The position numbers and the translations under genes are program-made. Shown here one piece after another: positions 1 to 8,373 of a stretch of DNA of 64,000 nucleotides. The stretch's first letter is position 1, and each line of letters begins with the position of its first letter. This DNA is from Sulfuritortus calidifontis (GTDB lineage Bacteria; Pseudomonadota; Gammaproteobacteria; Burkholderiales; Thiobacillaceae): contig NZ_AP018721.1 of assembly GCF_003967275.1 (NCBI RefSeq), positions 558,001 through 622,000 of the forward strand, written 5' to 3'. Below the pieces are notes generated by a model. That model did no database searches, was not told the origin of the DNA, and saw nothing but the letters and a program-made list of their open reading frames with translations.

Positions 1-339
1 ATAGAGCTTCTGGTAGAGCCGGAACTCGGCCTCCTCCAGGTTGAGCCGGGCGAACAGCATGTCCTTGTCGATCAGGTAGTCGGACACGGTGGCGCCGGCG
101 AACAGGTCGCCCTGCGCCAGCTGCCGGCATTGCTCGGTGCGCGAGAGCAGGAAGAACAGCTGGGCGGCCAGGGCAAAGCGGCGCTTGTCTTCGTAGAAGC
201 GGGCGAGGAAGGGATTTTCCGCCGCCTGCTCCAGGATCAGCTCGGCCGAGATGCGCGCAGCCAGGCGCCGGGCGAGGCTGGTCTTGCCCACGCCGATGGG
301 GCCCTCGACCACGATGTAGCGCAGGTGTGCCGGCAGCAT
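1..339 (-). CDS. Deoxynucleoside kinase (dGK/dAK type), C-terminus cut by window edge
   Basis: Phosphorylates deoxynucleosides for dNTP salvage. The first 113 codons are present. A P-loop GPIGVGKT lies at residues 13-20, and the family signature SDYLIDKD followed by MLFARL is near residues 87-98. The family is usually about 200-220 residues, so roughly the C-terminal half lies beyond position 1. The ATG follows the folK stop directly (TGA then ATG, no gap), so the gene is the third cistron of a pcnB-folK-kinase operon, an order common in betaproteobacteria. Family assignment is firm. The exact substrate (dG, dA or both) cannot be read from this fragment. Confidence 0.9.
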   Translation of the reverse strand, partial: MLPAHLRYIVVEGPIGVGKTSLARRLAARISAELILEQAAENPFLARFYEDKRRFALAAQLFFLLSRTEQCRQLAQGDLFAGATVSDYLIDKDMLFARLNLEEAEFRLYQKLY

Positions 340-852
340 TCAGTTCAGCTTGGCCGCCAGGCTCGGGTGTGCCAGTTTGTGCAGGCCGCAGCTGTCGACG
401 CCGCAAATGGCGGCGGCCGGGCCGATGCCGGGGATGCGGCAGTCGGGCGCGATCTCGAGCAGGGGCAGCAGGACGAAGCCGCGCTCATGCATGCGCGGGT
501 GCGGCAGGGTCAGGCCCGGCTCGTGCATGATCAGGCCGTTGTAGAGCAGCAGGTCGAGGTCCAGCGTGCGCGGGGCATTGCGGAATTCGCGCCGGCGGCC
601 GTGCCGCTGTTCGATCGCCAGCAGGGCGTCGAGCAGGGCGCGGGGCGTCAGGGCGGTTTCGAGCTCGGCCACGGCGTTGATGAAATCCGGCTGGTCGGTA
701 TAGCCGACCGGCTTGGACAGGTAGAGCGAGGAACGGGCGACCAGCCGGGTTCCCGGCAGGCGGGCCAGCTCGGGGAAGGCGCGCTCGACCTGGCTGGCCG
801 GACCCTCCAGGTTGGCGCCGAGGGCGACGAAGGCCTGCACCGGCTTAGGCAA
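340..852 (-). CDS. folK: 2-amino-4-hydroxy-6-hydroxymethyldihydropteridine pyrophosphokinase (HPPK)
   Basis: Transfers pyrophosphate from ATP to the pterin alcohol in folate synthesis; cytoplasmic. It shows the N-terminal VALGANL motif, the central PRTLDLDLLLY signature and the LPHPRMHERGFVL motif, at about 165-170 residues, normal for the family. Two starts are possible. A TTG at 852, overlapping the pcnB stop, has GGGAG nine bases upstream. A GTG at 840 lies just after the pcnB stop but has no good ribosome site. I chose the TTG for its spacing; the protein differs by only four residues. It lies between pcnB and the deoxynucleoside kinase gene. Confidence 0.93.
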   Translation of the reverse strand: MPKPVQAFVALGANLEGPASQVERAFPELARLPGTRLVARSSLYLSKPVGYTDQPDFINAVAELETALTPRALLDALLAIEQRHGRRREFRNAPRTLDLDLLLYNGLIMHEPGLTLPHPRMHERGFVLLPLLEIAPDCRIPGIGPAAAICGVDSCGLHKLAHPSLAAKLN

Positions 853-2194
853 GATTGCTTGCTCCCTCGTTGCCGCTTCTGCGCGGCTTGCGCGGCCGGC
901 GGCGGCGCTTGCCCTCGCCGGCCTTGGCCGGCAGCAGCATGGCGGCGCGCTCGGTCTCGCTGGCCTCCTGGAAGCGGGTCCACCAATCGGCCAGCTCCTG
1001 CGGCGCATCGCCGCCCTTGGCTCGGATCAGCAGGAAGTCATAACCGGCGCGGAAACGGGGGTGGGTCAGCAGGCGGTAGGGCCGGGCGCCGCTGCGCTGC
1101 TCGAAGCGCGGCTGCAGGGCCCAGATCTCCTTGATCATGCCGTCGAAGCGGCGGGGGAAGGCCAGGGTGTCGCGTTGCTGTTCCAGCACCTGGTCCATGG
1201 CGGCGAACAGCGCGGCCGCGGCCGGTTCGCCCTGATCCTGCAGGCGCTGCCAGGCCGTGTTCATGTCGAACCAGAGCAGGCAGGCGATCAGGAAGGCGGG
1301 TGAGGCCGACTGGTCGTTGCGCACGCGCTCGTCGGTGTCGTGCAGGGCGGCATGGATGAAGGGCTGCCGCTTGGGGTCGTCGAGGATGGCATCGAGCATG
1401 GGGAAGATGCCGTGGTGCAGGCCCTCGGCCCTGAGCTGGCGCACCCCGCGCTCGGCATGGCCCGAGAGCAACAGCTTGATCATCTCGTCGAACAGGCGCG
1501 CCGCCGGAATGCGCTCCAAAAGCGGGGCCAGCCTGGCGATCGGCGCGCGGGTCGCCGGGTCGATGCGGAAATCGAGCTTGGCGGCGAAGCGGGCGGCGCG
1601 CAGCATGCGCACCGGGTCCTCCCGATAGCGGGTCTCCGGGTCGCCGATCATGCGCAGGATGCGCTTCTTGGCATCATTCACGCCACCGTGGCTGTCCCAG
1701 ATCTCTTCCCGCTCCGGGTCGTAATACAGGGCATTGACCGTGAAATCGCGACGGGCGGCATCCTCGGCCTGGCTGCCGAACACGTTGTCGCGCAGGATCA
1801 GGCCATCCTCGGCGGTTACCCGGTCCTCGTCGGCCTCGGGCTCGCCTTGACTGGCGCGGAAGGTGGTGACCTCGATGGTGTCGTTGCCGCAGTAGACGTG
1901 GACGATCTGGAAGCGGCGGCCGATGATGCGCGAGCGGCGGAAGCACCGGCGCACCTCCTCCGGGGTGGCGTCGGTGGCGACGTCGAAGTCCTTGGGTTCG
2001 CGGCCGATCAGCAGGTCGCGCACGGCGCCGCCGACGACGAAGGCGGCGTAACCGGCCTCGCTCAGGCTGCGGGTGACCTTGAGCGCGCAGGGGTGGATCT
2101 GTTCCCGGCGGATGCCGTGCCGGGCCAGGGGCAGGATGGTCGGCTTGTCGGCATCGCTGCCACCGAAGACCTTGCGGATCAGACGGCGGATCAT
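845..2194 (-). CDS. pcnB: Poly(A) polymerase I
   Basis: Adds 3' poly(A) tails to RNA and so promotes decay. The class II nucleotidyltransferase head is clear: FVVGGAVRDLLIGR followed by the metal-binding DFDVATDA, then the RNA/tail-binding region with RMIGDPETRYREDPVRMLRAARFA. About 449 residues, ending in a basic tail (KRRRRPRKPRRS) typical of PcnB. The start is the ATG at 2194 (MIRRLIRKVFGG); a longer frame opens only with a TTG at 2230. PcnB rather than a CCA-adding enzyme is favoured by length, the basic tail and the folK neighbour. First gene of a minus-strand operon with folK. Confidence 0.94.
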   Translation of the reverse strand: MIRRLIRKVFGGSDADKPTILPLARHGIRREQIHPCALKVTRSLSEAGYAAFVVGGAVRDLLIGREPKDFDVATDATPEEVRRCFRRSRIIGRRFQIVHVYCGNDTIEVTTFRASQGEPEADEDRVTAEDGLILRDNVFGSQAEDAARRDFTVNALYYDPEREEIWDSHGGVNDAKKRILRMIGDPETRYREDPVRMLRAARFAAKLDFRIDPATRAPIARLAPLLERIPAARLFDEMIKLLLSGHAERGVRQLRAEGLHHGIFPMLDAILDDPKRQPFIHAALHDTDERVRNDQSASPAFLIACLLWFDMNTAWQRLQDQGEPAAAALFAAMDQVLEQQRDTLAFPRRFDGMIKEIWALQPRFEQRSGARPYRLLTHPRFRAGYDFLLIRAKGGDAPQELADWWTRFQEASETERAAMLLPAKAGEGKRRRRPRKPRRSGNEGASNLA

Positions 2195-2269
2195 TCGCAG
2201 TGCGGCCAAAGGCGGTGAAAGAGGAGGCAAAACAGGCGCATGGCGCAGGCGTCAAGCATGGAATGCGGC

Positions 2270-2275
2270 ATTATA
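2270..2275 (-). promoter_or_regulatory. Candidate -10 element for pcnB
   Basis: On the minus strand this reads TATAAT, a perfect -10 hexamer in a GTG-TATAAT-GCC setting, about 75 bases before the pcnB start in the divergent pcnB/exbB spacer. No convincing -35 hexamer is seen 16-18 bases upstream, so it may be weak or activator dependent. Confidence 0.4.
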
Positions 2276-2358
2276 CACGGCACCCCGACGTCGCCGGCTT
2301 GCCCGGTAACCCTGGTGCCAGTAGAGTTACGCGATTGCCAACCCCTGAGGAATCGCCA

Positions 2359-2964
2359 GTGTTAGCCCTTATCGAAGCCGCCGGCTGGCCCATCTGGCCG
2401 CTGATCATCGCCTCCATCATCGCCCTGGCCATTGTTTTCGAACGCTTCTATACCCTGCGCCGCAATCAGATCGTGCCGCCGCAGTTGCTGGAGCAGACCC
2501 TGGAGACCCTGCGCCGGCAGGGGGCGAACCCCGAGGTGCAGCGGGTGCTGGCCGAGAATTCGCCCATGGGCCGCATCTTCGCCGCCGGCCTGAAGAACCT
2601 GGCCAGCAGCCGCGAGGTGATGAAGGAGTCGCTGGAAGAGGCCGGCCGCGCCGTCGCCCACGACCTCGAGCGCTATCTGACCTCGCTCGGCACCATCGCC
2701 GCTGTCGCGCCGCTGCTCGGCCTCCTTGGCACCGTGGTCGGCATGGTCGAGATCTTCGGTTCCCAGTCGCCCACCGGCAGCAATCCGGCGGTGCTGGCCC
2801 ACGGCATCTCGGTCGCCCTCTACAACACCGCTTTCGGCCTGATCGTCGCCATCCCCAGTCTGATCTTCCACCGCTTCTTCCGCGGCAAGGTCGAGGCCCT
2901 GCTGGTCGAAATGGAACAGCAGGCGATCAAGCTGGTCGAGATCGTCCACGGCGAACGCAAATGA
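2359..2964 (+). CDS. exbB: Biopolymer transport protein ExbB (TolQ/MotA family)
   Basis: Inner-membrane proton-channel subunit that, with ExbD, energises TonB-dependent outer-membrane transport. 201 residues from a GTG start preceded by GAGG at eight bases. Three hydrophobic segments lie near residues 9-27, 105-130 and 150-172. The cytoplasmic loop and the VAPLLGLLGTVVGMVEIF stretch are typical of ExbB/TolQ. It overlaps exbD by four bases (ATGA) and begins the exbB-exbD-lpxK-trm112 operon. No tonB gene is present here; BtuB at 20.5 kb is one TonB-dependent client in the window. Confidence 0.93.
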   Translation: MLALIEAAGWPIWPLIIASIIALAIVFERFYTLRRNQIVPPQLLEQTLETLRRQGANPEVQRVLAENSPMGRIFAAGLKNLASSREVMKESLEEAGRAVAHDLERYLTSLGTIAAVAPLLGLLGTVVGMVEIFGSQSPTGSNPAVLAHGISVALYNTAFGLIVAIPSLIFHRFFRGKVEALLVEMEQQAIKLVEIVHGERK

Positions 2965-3383
2965 ACTTTCAACGCGGCCGCCACCGGGAAGACCCGGAGA
3001 TCAATCTGATCCCGCTGATCGACGTGCTCCTGGTCATCCTGATCTTCCTCATGGTGACCACCACCTATGCCCGCTTCTCCGAGTTGCAGATCAACCTGCC
3101 CCAGGCCGCGGGCGATACGGCCAAGGAGCAGCCGGCGCAGATCGACGTCAACGTCGATGCCGCCGGCAACTACGTGATCAACAACGCCAAGGTCGCCTTC
3201 GCCGGCGTCGAGGGCCTGTCCGCGGCGCTGACCCAGGCCGCGGCCGGGGCCAAGGAGCCGGTGGTGGTGATCAGCGCCGATGCCAATGCCAGCCACCAGT
3301 CGGTCATCCATGTCATGGATGCCGCGCGGCGGGCGGGTTACGGCCGGGTGACCTTCGTCACTCAAACCACAGCCGGCGATTAG
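2961..3383 (+). CDS. exbD: Biopolymer transport protein ExbD
   Basis: Partner of ExbB in the proton-driven TonB motor. 140 residues: short cytoplasmic N-terminus, one membrane helix at about 16-38 carrying the conserved Asp21 (INLIPLID) of the proton path, then a periplasmic domain ending near VTFVTQTTAGD. The ATG overlaps the exbB stop, so the two are translationally coupled. lpxK starts three bases after its stop. Confidence 0.94.
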   Translation: MNFQRGRHREDPEINLIPLIDVLLVILIFLMVTTTYARFSELQINLPQAAGDTAKEQPAQIDVNVDAAGNYVINNAKVAFAGVEGLSAALTQAAAGAKEPVVVISADANASHQSVIHVMDAARRAGYGRVTFVTQTTAGD

Positions 3384-3385
3384 CC

Positions 3386-4384
3386 ATGGAGCGGCTGGTC
3401 CGCTGCTGGTATCGGCCCTGCCCCTGGCGCTATCTGCTGACGCCGGTTTCCCTGCTGTTCTTCCTCGCGGTCTGGCTGCGCCGGCTGGCCTATCGAGCCG
3501 GCTGGCTGGGCGTCGAGCGTCTGCCGGTGCCGGTGGTGGTGGTCGGCAACATCGCGGTCGGCGGCACCGGCAAGACGCCGCTCACCATCTGGCTGGCCGA
3601 GCAGCTGCGCCAGGCGGGGTGGCATCCTGGCATCGTCAGCCGCGGCTATGGCGGCCGCCGCAGGGATGCAGCCCCGGTGCAGCCCGACAGCGACCCCGAG
3701 GATGTCGGTGACGAGCCGGTCTTGCTGGCGCAGCGCACCGGCTGTCCGGTCTGGGTCGGCCGGCGCCGCGCCGAGGCGGCCAGGCAATTGCTGGCCTTTC
3801 ATCCCGAGGTCGATGTCATCCTCGCCGACGATGGCCTGCAGCACTATGCCCTGGCGCGCGACGTCGAGCTGGTCGTGGTCGATGGCGAGCGCGGTTTCGG
3901 CAACGGCTGGCTGTTGCCGGCCGGGCCCTTGCGTGAGCCGCGGTCGCGCCTGGACTCGGTGACGGCGGTGGTGGTCAACGGCGGCCAGATCCTGGCCGAC
4001 CTGGCCGCGCCGCAGTTCGCCATGACCTTGTCCGGCCGTCGCTTCTGGCGCCTGGGCGCGCCGCAGACCGTGGTCGAGGCCGGGCATTTCGCCGGTCGCG
4101 CTGTCGAAGCCGTGGCCGGCATCGGCAACCCGGCGCGCTTCTTCCGCACCCTGGCCGACCTGGGTATCCGCGCCCAGCCGCATGCGCTGCCCGACCACCA
4201 CCGCTACCGGCCGCAAGACCTGCCGGCCGGTACCGTGTTGATGACCGAGAAGGATGCGGTCAAGTGTGCCGCCTTCGAGCCGGCGGATGCCTGGGTGCTG
4301 AGGATTGACGCCGAGGTCGGCGCCGGACTAAAAAACATCATTCTGGAAAAGATAGGATCCCCCGATGGACGCCAAACTGCTTGA
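3386..4384 (+). CDS. lpxK: Tetraacyldisaccharide 4'-kinase
   Basis: Adds the 4'-phosphate to the tetraacyl disaccharide, the sixth step of lipid A synthesis, at the inner membrane. 332 residues with an N-terminal membrane-associated helix (about 15-30), the Walker A motif [11 protein letters not shown] at 54-64 and the conserved DDGLQHYAL. In many betaproteobacteria exbB-exbD-lpxK-trm112-kdsB-adk is one operon. Here the order holds through the Trm112-like gene, but kdsB-adk sit 25 kb downstream. The 3' end overlaps the Trm112-like gene by 20 bases. Confidence 0.95.
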   Translation: MERLVRCWYRPCPWRYLLTPVSLLFFLAVWLRRLAYRAGWLGVERLPVPVVVVGNIAVGGTGKTPLTIWLAEQLRQAGWHPGIVSRGYGGRRRDAAPVQPDSDPEDVGDEPVLLAQRTGCPVWVGRRRAEAARQLLAFHPEVDVILADDGLQHYALARDVELVVVDGERGFGNGWLLPAGPLREPRSRLDSVTAVVVNGGQILADLAAPQFAMTLSGRRFWRLGAPQTVVEAGHFAGRAVEAVAGIGNPARFFRTLADLGIRAQPHALPDHHRYRPQDLPAGTVLMTEKDAVKCAAFEPADAWVLRIDAEVGAGLKNIILEKIGSPDGRQTA

Positions 4385-4547
4385 TATCCTGGTCTGCCCC
4401 TTGTGCAAGGGACCGCTGGTCTACCTGAAGGAGGCGCAGGAGCTGGTGTGCAAGGCCGACCGCCTGGCCTTTCCCATTCGCGACGGCATCCCGGTGATGC
4501 TGGAAGATGAGGCGCGACGCCTGGCGGAGACCGAAGAAATCCGCTAA
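4365..4547 (+). CDS. Trm112/YcaR-family small zinc-ribbon protein
   Basis: 60-residue UPF0434/Trm112-family protein. It has the N-terminal [14 protein letters not shown] with a CxxC pair at 11-14, a third cysteine in ELVC, and the family ending [16 protein letters not shown]. Eukaryotic Trm112 activates methyltransferases; the bacterial role is not settled. It starts inside the end of lpxK and its stop lies three bases before the fliJ start. That junction is unusual, since kdsB is the expected next gene. Confidence 0.92.
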   Translation: MDAKLLDILVCPLCKGPLVYLKEAQELVCKADRLAFPIRDGIPVMLEDEARRLAETEEIR

Positions 4548-4550
4548 GCC

Positions 4551-5000
4551 ATGGTCCGCTTCTCGCTCCAGCCCCTGTTGGAGCATTCGCAGCATCGGAT
4601 GGAGGCCGCCGAAAGGCTCCTGCGCATGCTCAAGCGCAAGCAGGACGAGGCCAAGCGGCAGCTGGAGCAGTTGCACCAATTCCAGGGTGAGTATCAGGCG
4701 CGGCTGAAAACGGCCACGACCTCGGGCATGGGCATCCAGCAGCTGCGCGATTACCAGGGTTTCCTGGCCAAGGTCCAGGGGGCCATCGAGCACCAGCGGC
4801 AGGAGGCGCATCTGGCCGAGCAGCGCTGGCAGGCGGCCCACAAGCAATGGCTGGAGCTGCGGCAGAAGGTCAAGGCCTACGAGACCCTGGCCGCCCGCCA
4901 TCGGGCCCAGGAAAACCGGCGCATGGAAAAACGCGAACAAAAACTCACTGACGAGCGTGCCAGCCGGCGAGTGGGCCGGGAGGATGAGGATCTGGCATAG
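4551..5000 (+). CDS. fliJ: Flagellar export chaperone FliJ
   Basis: Soluble component of the flagellar type III export apparatus that sits with the FliI ATPase and escorts export chaperones. 149 residues, almost wholly charged coiled coil (for example about 20-50 and 85-130), beginning with the family signature RFSLQPLLEH. It normally follows fliI directly. Here fliI is at 62.4 kb and fliJ follows the lpxK operon with a three-base gap, so it is probably co-transcribed with LPS genes. Its last codons contain the sigma-54 promoter for fliK. Confidence 0.9.
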   Translation: MVRFSLQPLLEHSQHRMEAAERLLRMLKRKQDEAKRQLEQLHQFQGEYQARLKTATTSGMGIQQLRDYQGFLAKVQGAIEHQRQEAHLAEQRWQAAHKQWLELRQKVKAYETLAARHRAQENRRMEKREQKLTDERASRRVGREDEDLA

Positions 5001-5008
5001 CCCTTGCT
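4993..5008 (+). promoter_or_regulatory. Sigma-54 (RpoN) promoter for fliK
   Basis: TGGCAT-AGCCC-TTGCT matches the -24/-12 consensus TGGCAC-N5-TTGCW at all but one position, with the exact GG-N10-GC spacing. It overlaps the fliJ stop codon and places the start of transcription near 5020, about 23 bases before the fliK ATG. The cognate activator is probably the FleR-type protein encoded at 56.0 kb, which carries GAFTGA. Confidence 0.8.
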
Positions 5009-5042
5009 TTTATTTCTGCCGTCACCAACGCACGAGTCGAAC

Positions 5043-6206
5043 ATGGCAGAGATTCTGGCAGGCCCTTCGGTTATCGCGGTCCCCAGTGCGGGGTCTGCTC
5101 AGGCAGCTAACGGCAAGCCCGCGGCAGGCGGTGCCGATGTCTTCGCCGGCGTGCTGTCGGGCCGAGTGGCGGCACTGGCCCAGGGCGAGACCCCGGCCAA
5201 AGGGGTGTCCCTGGCGGCCTTCGCCGGCAAATCCCATCTGTTCGGCGTCCCGGGGCTGCTGGCGGCCGACAAGGCTGCGGCTGTCGAAGGCGGGACAGTG
5301 GATGCCGCTTTGGATCCTGCGCTGCTGGCGGCCCTGGCCGGCGGCATGCCGATCGATCCAGCCCTGTTGGCGATGCTGGGCGCGAAGGGCAAGGCGGTCT
5401 CCGCCCAGGTCGATGCAGGGGCGGCAGATGTTGCCGTCGATGGCAAGGAATTGCCGGTTTCGGTGGCGCAGGACAAGAAGGCGCTGCCCGCCGCGAACGC
5501 GGCGGATGTGCTGACCGAACGCCTGGCGGCCGACCGTCCGGAAGCCGGCGACCCTGCCGGCCGCGACGCGGCCAAGGGGCTGCTGCTGGCTCAGGCGAAC
5601 GTCCAATCCCAGGTGGATGCGAAGATCGTCGATGCCTCACTCAAGGCTGCGAACGTCCAAGTCGGTGGCGAAGCCCTGGCGGCGACCGGACAGGCCGTGG
5701 CGCGCAGCGACGAGCTGGCGCTGGCCGGTGTGGTCCAGCACAAGGGTGCGTCCGAGTCCTTGTCGCAGACGGTGCTGAGCGTGCGTACCCCCTTGCAGGC
5801 AGCCAACTGGGCGGCCGATTTCAGCCAGAAGGTGGTCTGGCTGGTCGGTCGCGAATCGCAGTCGGCCCAGATGATCCTGAACCCGCCGCAATTGGGGGCG
5901 GTCGAGGTGCGTTTGACTCTGACCGGCAGCGAGGCCGGTGCCCAGTTCTTCTCGCCCCACCAGGGCGTGCGGGAGGCGATCGAAGCAGCGATCCCCCGTC
6001 TGCGCGACATGATGGCCGAGGCAGGGCTGTCGTTGGGTCAGGCCTCGGTCAGTCCGGAGTCGTTCCGCGATTCGCGGACCCAGGATCGGCAGAGCGGCGG
6101 TGCTGGCGGCTCGGCTGAAGATGATGGCGGGGATGTGGGCATGATCGCCAATCTGCCGCCGGCTCGTCGCGTGATGGGCCAGGGTCTGGTCGATCTCTAC
6201 GTCTGA
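5043..6206 (+). CDS. fliK: Flagellar hook-length control protein FliK
   Basis: Secreted ruler that ends hook growth and switches export specificity. 387 residues. A low-complexity Ala/Gly-rich N-terminal region (about 1-260) is followed by the C-terminal Flg_hook domain: WAADFSQKVVWLVGRE, then LNPPQLGAVEVRL, ending with a Gln/Ser/Gly-rich tail. N-terminal parts of FliK are poorly conserved, so the call rests on the C-terminal domain and on position between fliJ and fliL. The ATG at 5043 (MAEILAGP) is the first good start after the sigma-54 promoter; the ribosome site is weak (CACGAG). Confidence 0.9.
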   Translation: MAEILAGPSVIAVPSAGSAQAANGKPAAGGADVFAGVLSGRVAALAQGETPAKGVSLAAFAGKSHLFGVPGLLAADKAAAVEGGTVDAALDPALLAALAGGMPIDPALLAMLGAKGKAVSAQVDAGAADVAVDGKELPVSVAQDKKALPAANAADVLTERLAADRPEAGDPAGRDAAKGLLLAQANVQSQVDAKIVDASLKAANVQVGGEALAATGQAVARSDELALAGVVQHKGASESLSQTVLSVRTPLQAANWAADFSQKVVWLVGRESQSAQMILNPPQLGAVEVRLTLTGSEAGAQFFSPHQGVREAIEAAIPRLRDMMAEAGLSLGQASVSPESFRDSRTQDRQSGGAGGSAEDDGGDVGMIANLPPARRVMGQGLVDLYV

Positions 6207-6251
6207 CGCCCGATTCCGTTGTTGTTACCGAGCAAATCCTTGATCTGGTGC

Positions 6252-6290
6252 GGCTGTCGCCTTGCGTTTCATCTTGCCCTGTCGTAATAA
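6252..6290 (+). promoter_or_regulatory. Candidate promoter region upstream of fliL
   Basis: The 167-base fliK-fliL gap carries two overlapping possibilities. One is a partial sigma-54 site at 6252-6265 (GGC and TTGC with correct GG-N10-GC spacing but poor middle bases). The other is a sigma-70-like pair, TTGCGT at 6262-6267 and TAATAA at 6285-6290, spaced 17. Either would allow fliLMNOPQR to be transcribed separately from fliK. The rest of the gap is A/T-rich and shows no gene. Confidence 0.4.
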
Positions 6291-6373
6291 AAAACTTAAG
6301 CTTGCGCGGGAAAGTATCTGTTTTTTGAATCATTTTCTCGCAGGTTCTGCGTCAGGTAAGTAGTGGGGGTTGC

Positions 6374-6892
6374 ATGGCCAAAGGGAAAGACGACGATCAG
6401 TTGCAGGATGAGGCGCTCGAACAGGCTCCGGCGCCCGGCAGAAAAAAAAGATTGCTGTTCATGCTTATCGGCATCGTGGCCCTGCTGGTGCTGGTCGGTG
6501 GCGGCGTCGGCGTCTGGTTGTTGATGGCGCCGGCAGAAGAAGGCAAGCAGCAGACCGAGCAGGCGGCCAAGGAGGAAGAGCATCCTCCGATCTACGAAAA
6601 ACTTGAGACCTTCACGGTCAATCTGGCGGATCGCGAACATTATCTGCAGGTCGAAGTCGCCTTGAAGCTGTCCGATTCCGAAGCGCAACAGAAGGTGAAG
6701 CTGTACATGCCCGAGGTGCGTGATGTGCTGCTGCGCCTGCTGTCGAGCAAGACCTATGAAGAGCTGGGCAGCCAGGAAGGCAAGGACAAACTGGCCAGTG
6801 AAATCCAGGCCCAGCTCAATGATGTGCTCCGGATCAAGGAGCGCGGCAAGGGTGTGAAGGGCGTGCTGTTCAACTCATTTATTATTCAGTGA
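6374..6892 (+). CDS. fliL: Flagellar basal body protein FliL
   Basis: Inner-membrane protein around the stator that supports torque. 172 residues: charged cytoplasmic N-terminus (1-25), one membrane helix at about 27-50, a charged linker, then the periplasmic FliL domain with PPIYEKLETFTVNL and HYLQVEVALKL, ending in FNSFIIQ. It heads the fliLMNOPQR cluster. fliM begins eight bases after its stop, with the GAGAGGGG ribosome site in between. Confidence 0.94.
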   Translation: MAKGKDDDQLQDEALEQAPAPGRKKRLLFMLIGIVALLVLVGGGVGVWLLMAPAEEGKQQTEQAAKEEEHPPIYEKLETFTVNLADREHYLQVEVALKLSDSEAQQKVKLYMPEVRDVLLRLLSSKTYEELGSQEGKDKLASEIQAQLNDVLRIKERGKGVKGVLFNSFIIQ

Positions 6893-6899
6893 GAGGGGC

Positions 6900-7898
6900 G
6901 TGGCGGACGATATCCTTTCCCAGGAAGAAGTCGATGCCCTCCTGCGCGGCGTCACCGGCGAGCCGGAAGAGACGGCAGCAGAGGAGGCTGGGGAGGGTAT
7001 CCGCTCCTACGATATCGGTCGCCAGGAACGGATCGTCCGTGGGCGCATGCCCACGCTCGAGATCATCAACGAGCGCTTCGCCCGCAACTTCCGCATCGGC
7101 CTGTTCAACCTGATCCGGCGCACGGCGGAAATCTCCGTCTCGCCGGTCACGGTCATCAAGTACAGCGAGTTCGTTCGCAACCTGGTGGTGCCGACCAACC
7201 TCAATCTGATCCACATGTCGCCGTTGCGCGGCACCGCATTGTTCGTGTTCGATCCCAATCTGGTGTTCCTGGTGATCGACAACATGTTCGGTGGCGACGG
7301 GCGTTTCCACATGCGGGTCGAAGGACGCGACTTCACCCTGGCCGAGCAGCGCATCATCAAGAAGATGCTGGAAGTCACCTTCGAGGAATACCGCAAGGCC
7401 TGGGAGCCGATCTATCCGATCCAGTATGAATATGTGCGCTCGGAGATGAACACCCAGTTCGCCAACATCGCGACGCCGACCGAGGTGGTGGTGGTGTGCA
7501 CCTTCAACATCGAGCTGGGCGCCGGCGGCGGCGATTTCCACGTCTGCATGCCATACAGTATGATTGAGCCTATACGCGACCTGTTGACCAGCACCATGCA
7601 GGCCGACCGCGCGGAGGCCGACGAACGCTGGGTCTCCCAGCTTTCCTTGCAGGTGCAGGATGCGCAGGTCGAATTGGTGGCGGACCTCGGTCAGACCTCG
7701 GTGACCCTGGGCCAGATCCTGGACCTTAAGGTGGGGGACGTGATCTCGCTCGATTTGCCGGATGCCGTGGTCGCCGCAGTCGATGGCGTGCCCTTGTTCG
7801 AATGCCAGTATGGCCAGAAAAACGGGCAGTACGCCCTCAAGGTGGGCCGGGTGCTGGAAGGTTATGAGCGTGTATCCCGGGCCGGAGGCAAGCGATGA
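6900..7898 (+). CDS. fliM: Flagellar motor switch protein FliM
   Basis: C-ring protein that binds CheY-P and sets rotation direction. 332 residues from a GTG start. The N-terminal CheY-docking peptide is present at 5-15 (ILSQEEVDALL). The middle CheC-like domain includes ERFARNFRIGLFNLIRRTAEI, and the C-terminal FliN-like (SpoA) domain starts near 260. The four-base overlap with fliN (ATGA) indicates coupled synthesis of these ring partners. Confidence 0.96.
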   Translation: MADDILSQEEVDALLRGVTGEPEETAAEEAGEGIRSYDIGRQERIVRGRMPTLEIINERFARNFRIGLFNLIRRTAEISVSPVTVIKYSEFVRNLVVPTNLNLIHMSPLRGTALFVFDPNLVFLVIDNMFGGDGRFHMRVEGRDFTLAEQRIIKKMLEVTFEEYRKAWEPIYPIQYEYVRSEMNTQFANIATPTEVVVVCTFNIELGAGGGDFHVCMPYSMIEPIRDLLTSTMQADRAEADERWVSQLSLQVQDAQVELVADLGQTSVTLGQILDLKVGDVISLDLPDAVVAAVDGVPLFECQYGQKNGQYALKVGRVLEGYERVSRAGGKR

Positions 7899-8371
7899 GC
7901 GAAGAAGCCGAGAAGGAAATATCCGCTGACGACTGGGCGGCCGCCATGGCCGAGCAGGAAACCGCGGACCAGGCGGCCGCGGGCTCCGGTGCCGACGACT
8001 GGGCGGCTGCGATGGCGGAGCAAGCCGCGGTCGATGCCGCCGCGCCTGCGGCCCAGAAGGCCAACGTCTTTCAGCCGCTCACCGCCGACGCGACGCAGCC
8101 GGCGGCGGCCAACAATCTCGATCTCATCCTCGACATCCCGGTTTCGCTCAACGTCGAACTGGGCCGGACCAAGCTGGCCATCCGCAATCTGCTGCAGTTG
8201 GCCCAAGGCTCCGTGGTCGAACTCGACGGCCTGGCCGGCGAGCCGATGGATGTCCTGGTCAATGGCACCCTCATCGCCCAAGGCGAGGTGGTGGTGGTCA
8301 ATGACAAGTTCGGTATCCGCCTGACCGACATCATCAGCCCGGCCGAGCGCTTGCGCCGCCTCAACCGATAA
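7895..8371 (+). CDS. fliN: Flagellar motor switch protein FliN
   Basis: C-ring protein; also docks FliH for export. 158 residues. The C-terminal SpoA domain is typical: LDIPVSLNVELGRTKL, then GSVVELDGLAGEPMDVLVNG, ending with DIISPAERLRRL. The N-terminal extension contains an 11-residue segment, ADDWAAAMAEQ, twice (11-21 and 33-43), a 22-residue period also visible as a 66-base DNA duplication. Single copies of a DDWAAA-like motif are known to me from other betaproteobacterial FliN proteins; the duplication is unusual. Confidence 0.95.
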   Translation: MSEEAEKEISADDWAAAMAEQETADQAAAGSGADDWAAAMAEQAAVDAAAPAAQKANVFQPLTADATQPAAANNLDLILDIPVSLNVELGRTKLAIRNLLQLAQGSVVELDGLAGEPMDVLVNGTLIAQGEVVVVNDKFGIRLTDIISPAERLRRLNR

Positions 8372-8373
8372 TC

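Noticed and set aside
2195-2230. Longer PcnB starting at TTG 2230
   Set aside because: The extra residues (PPLSPPLAALR) are unlike the family start and the first ATG gives a normal length.
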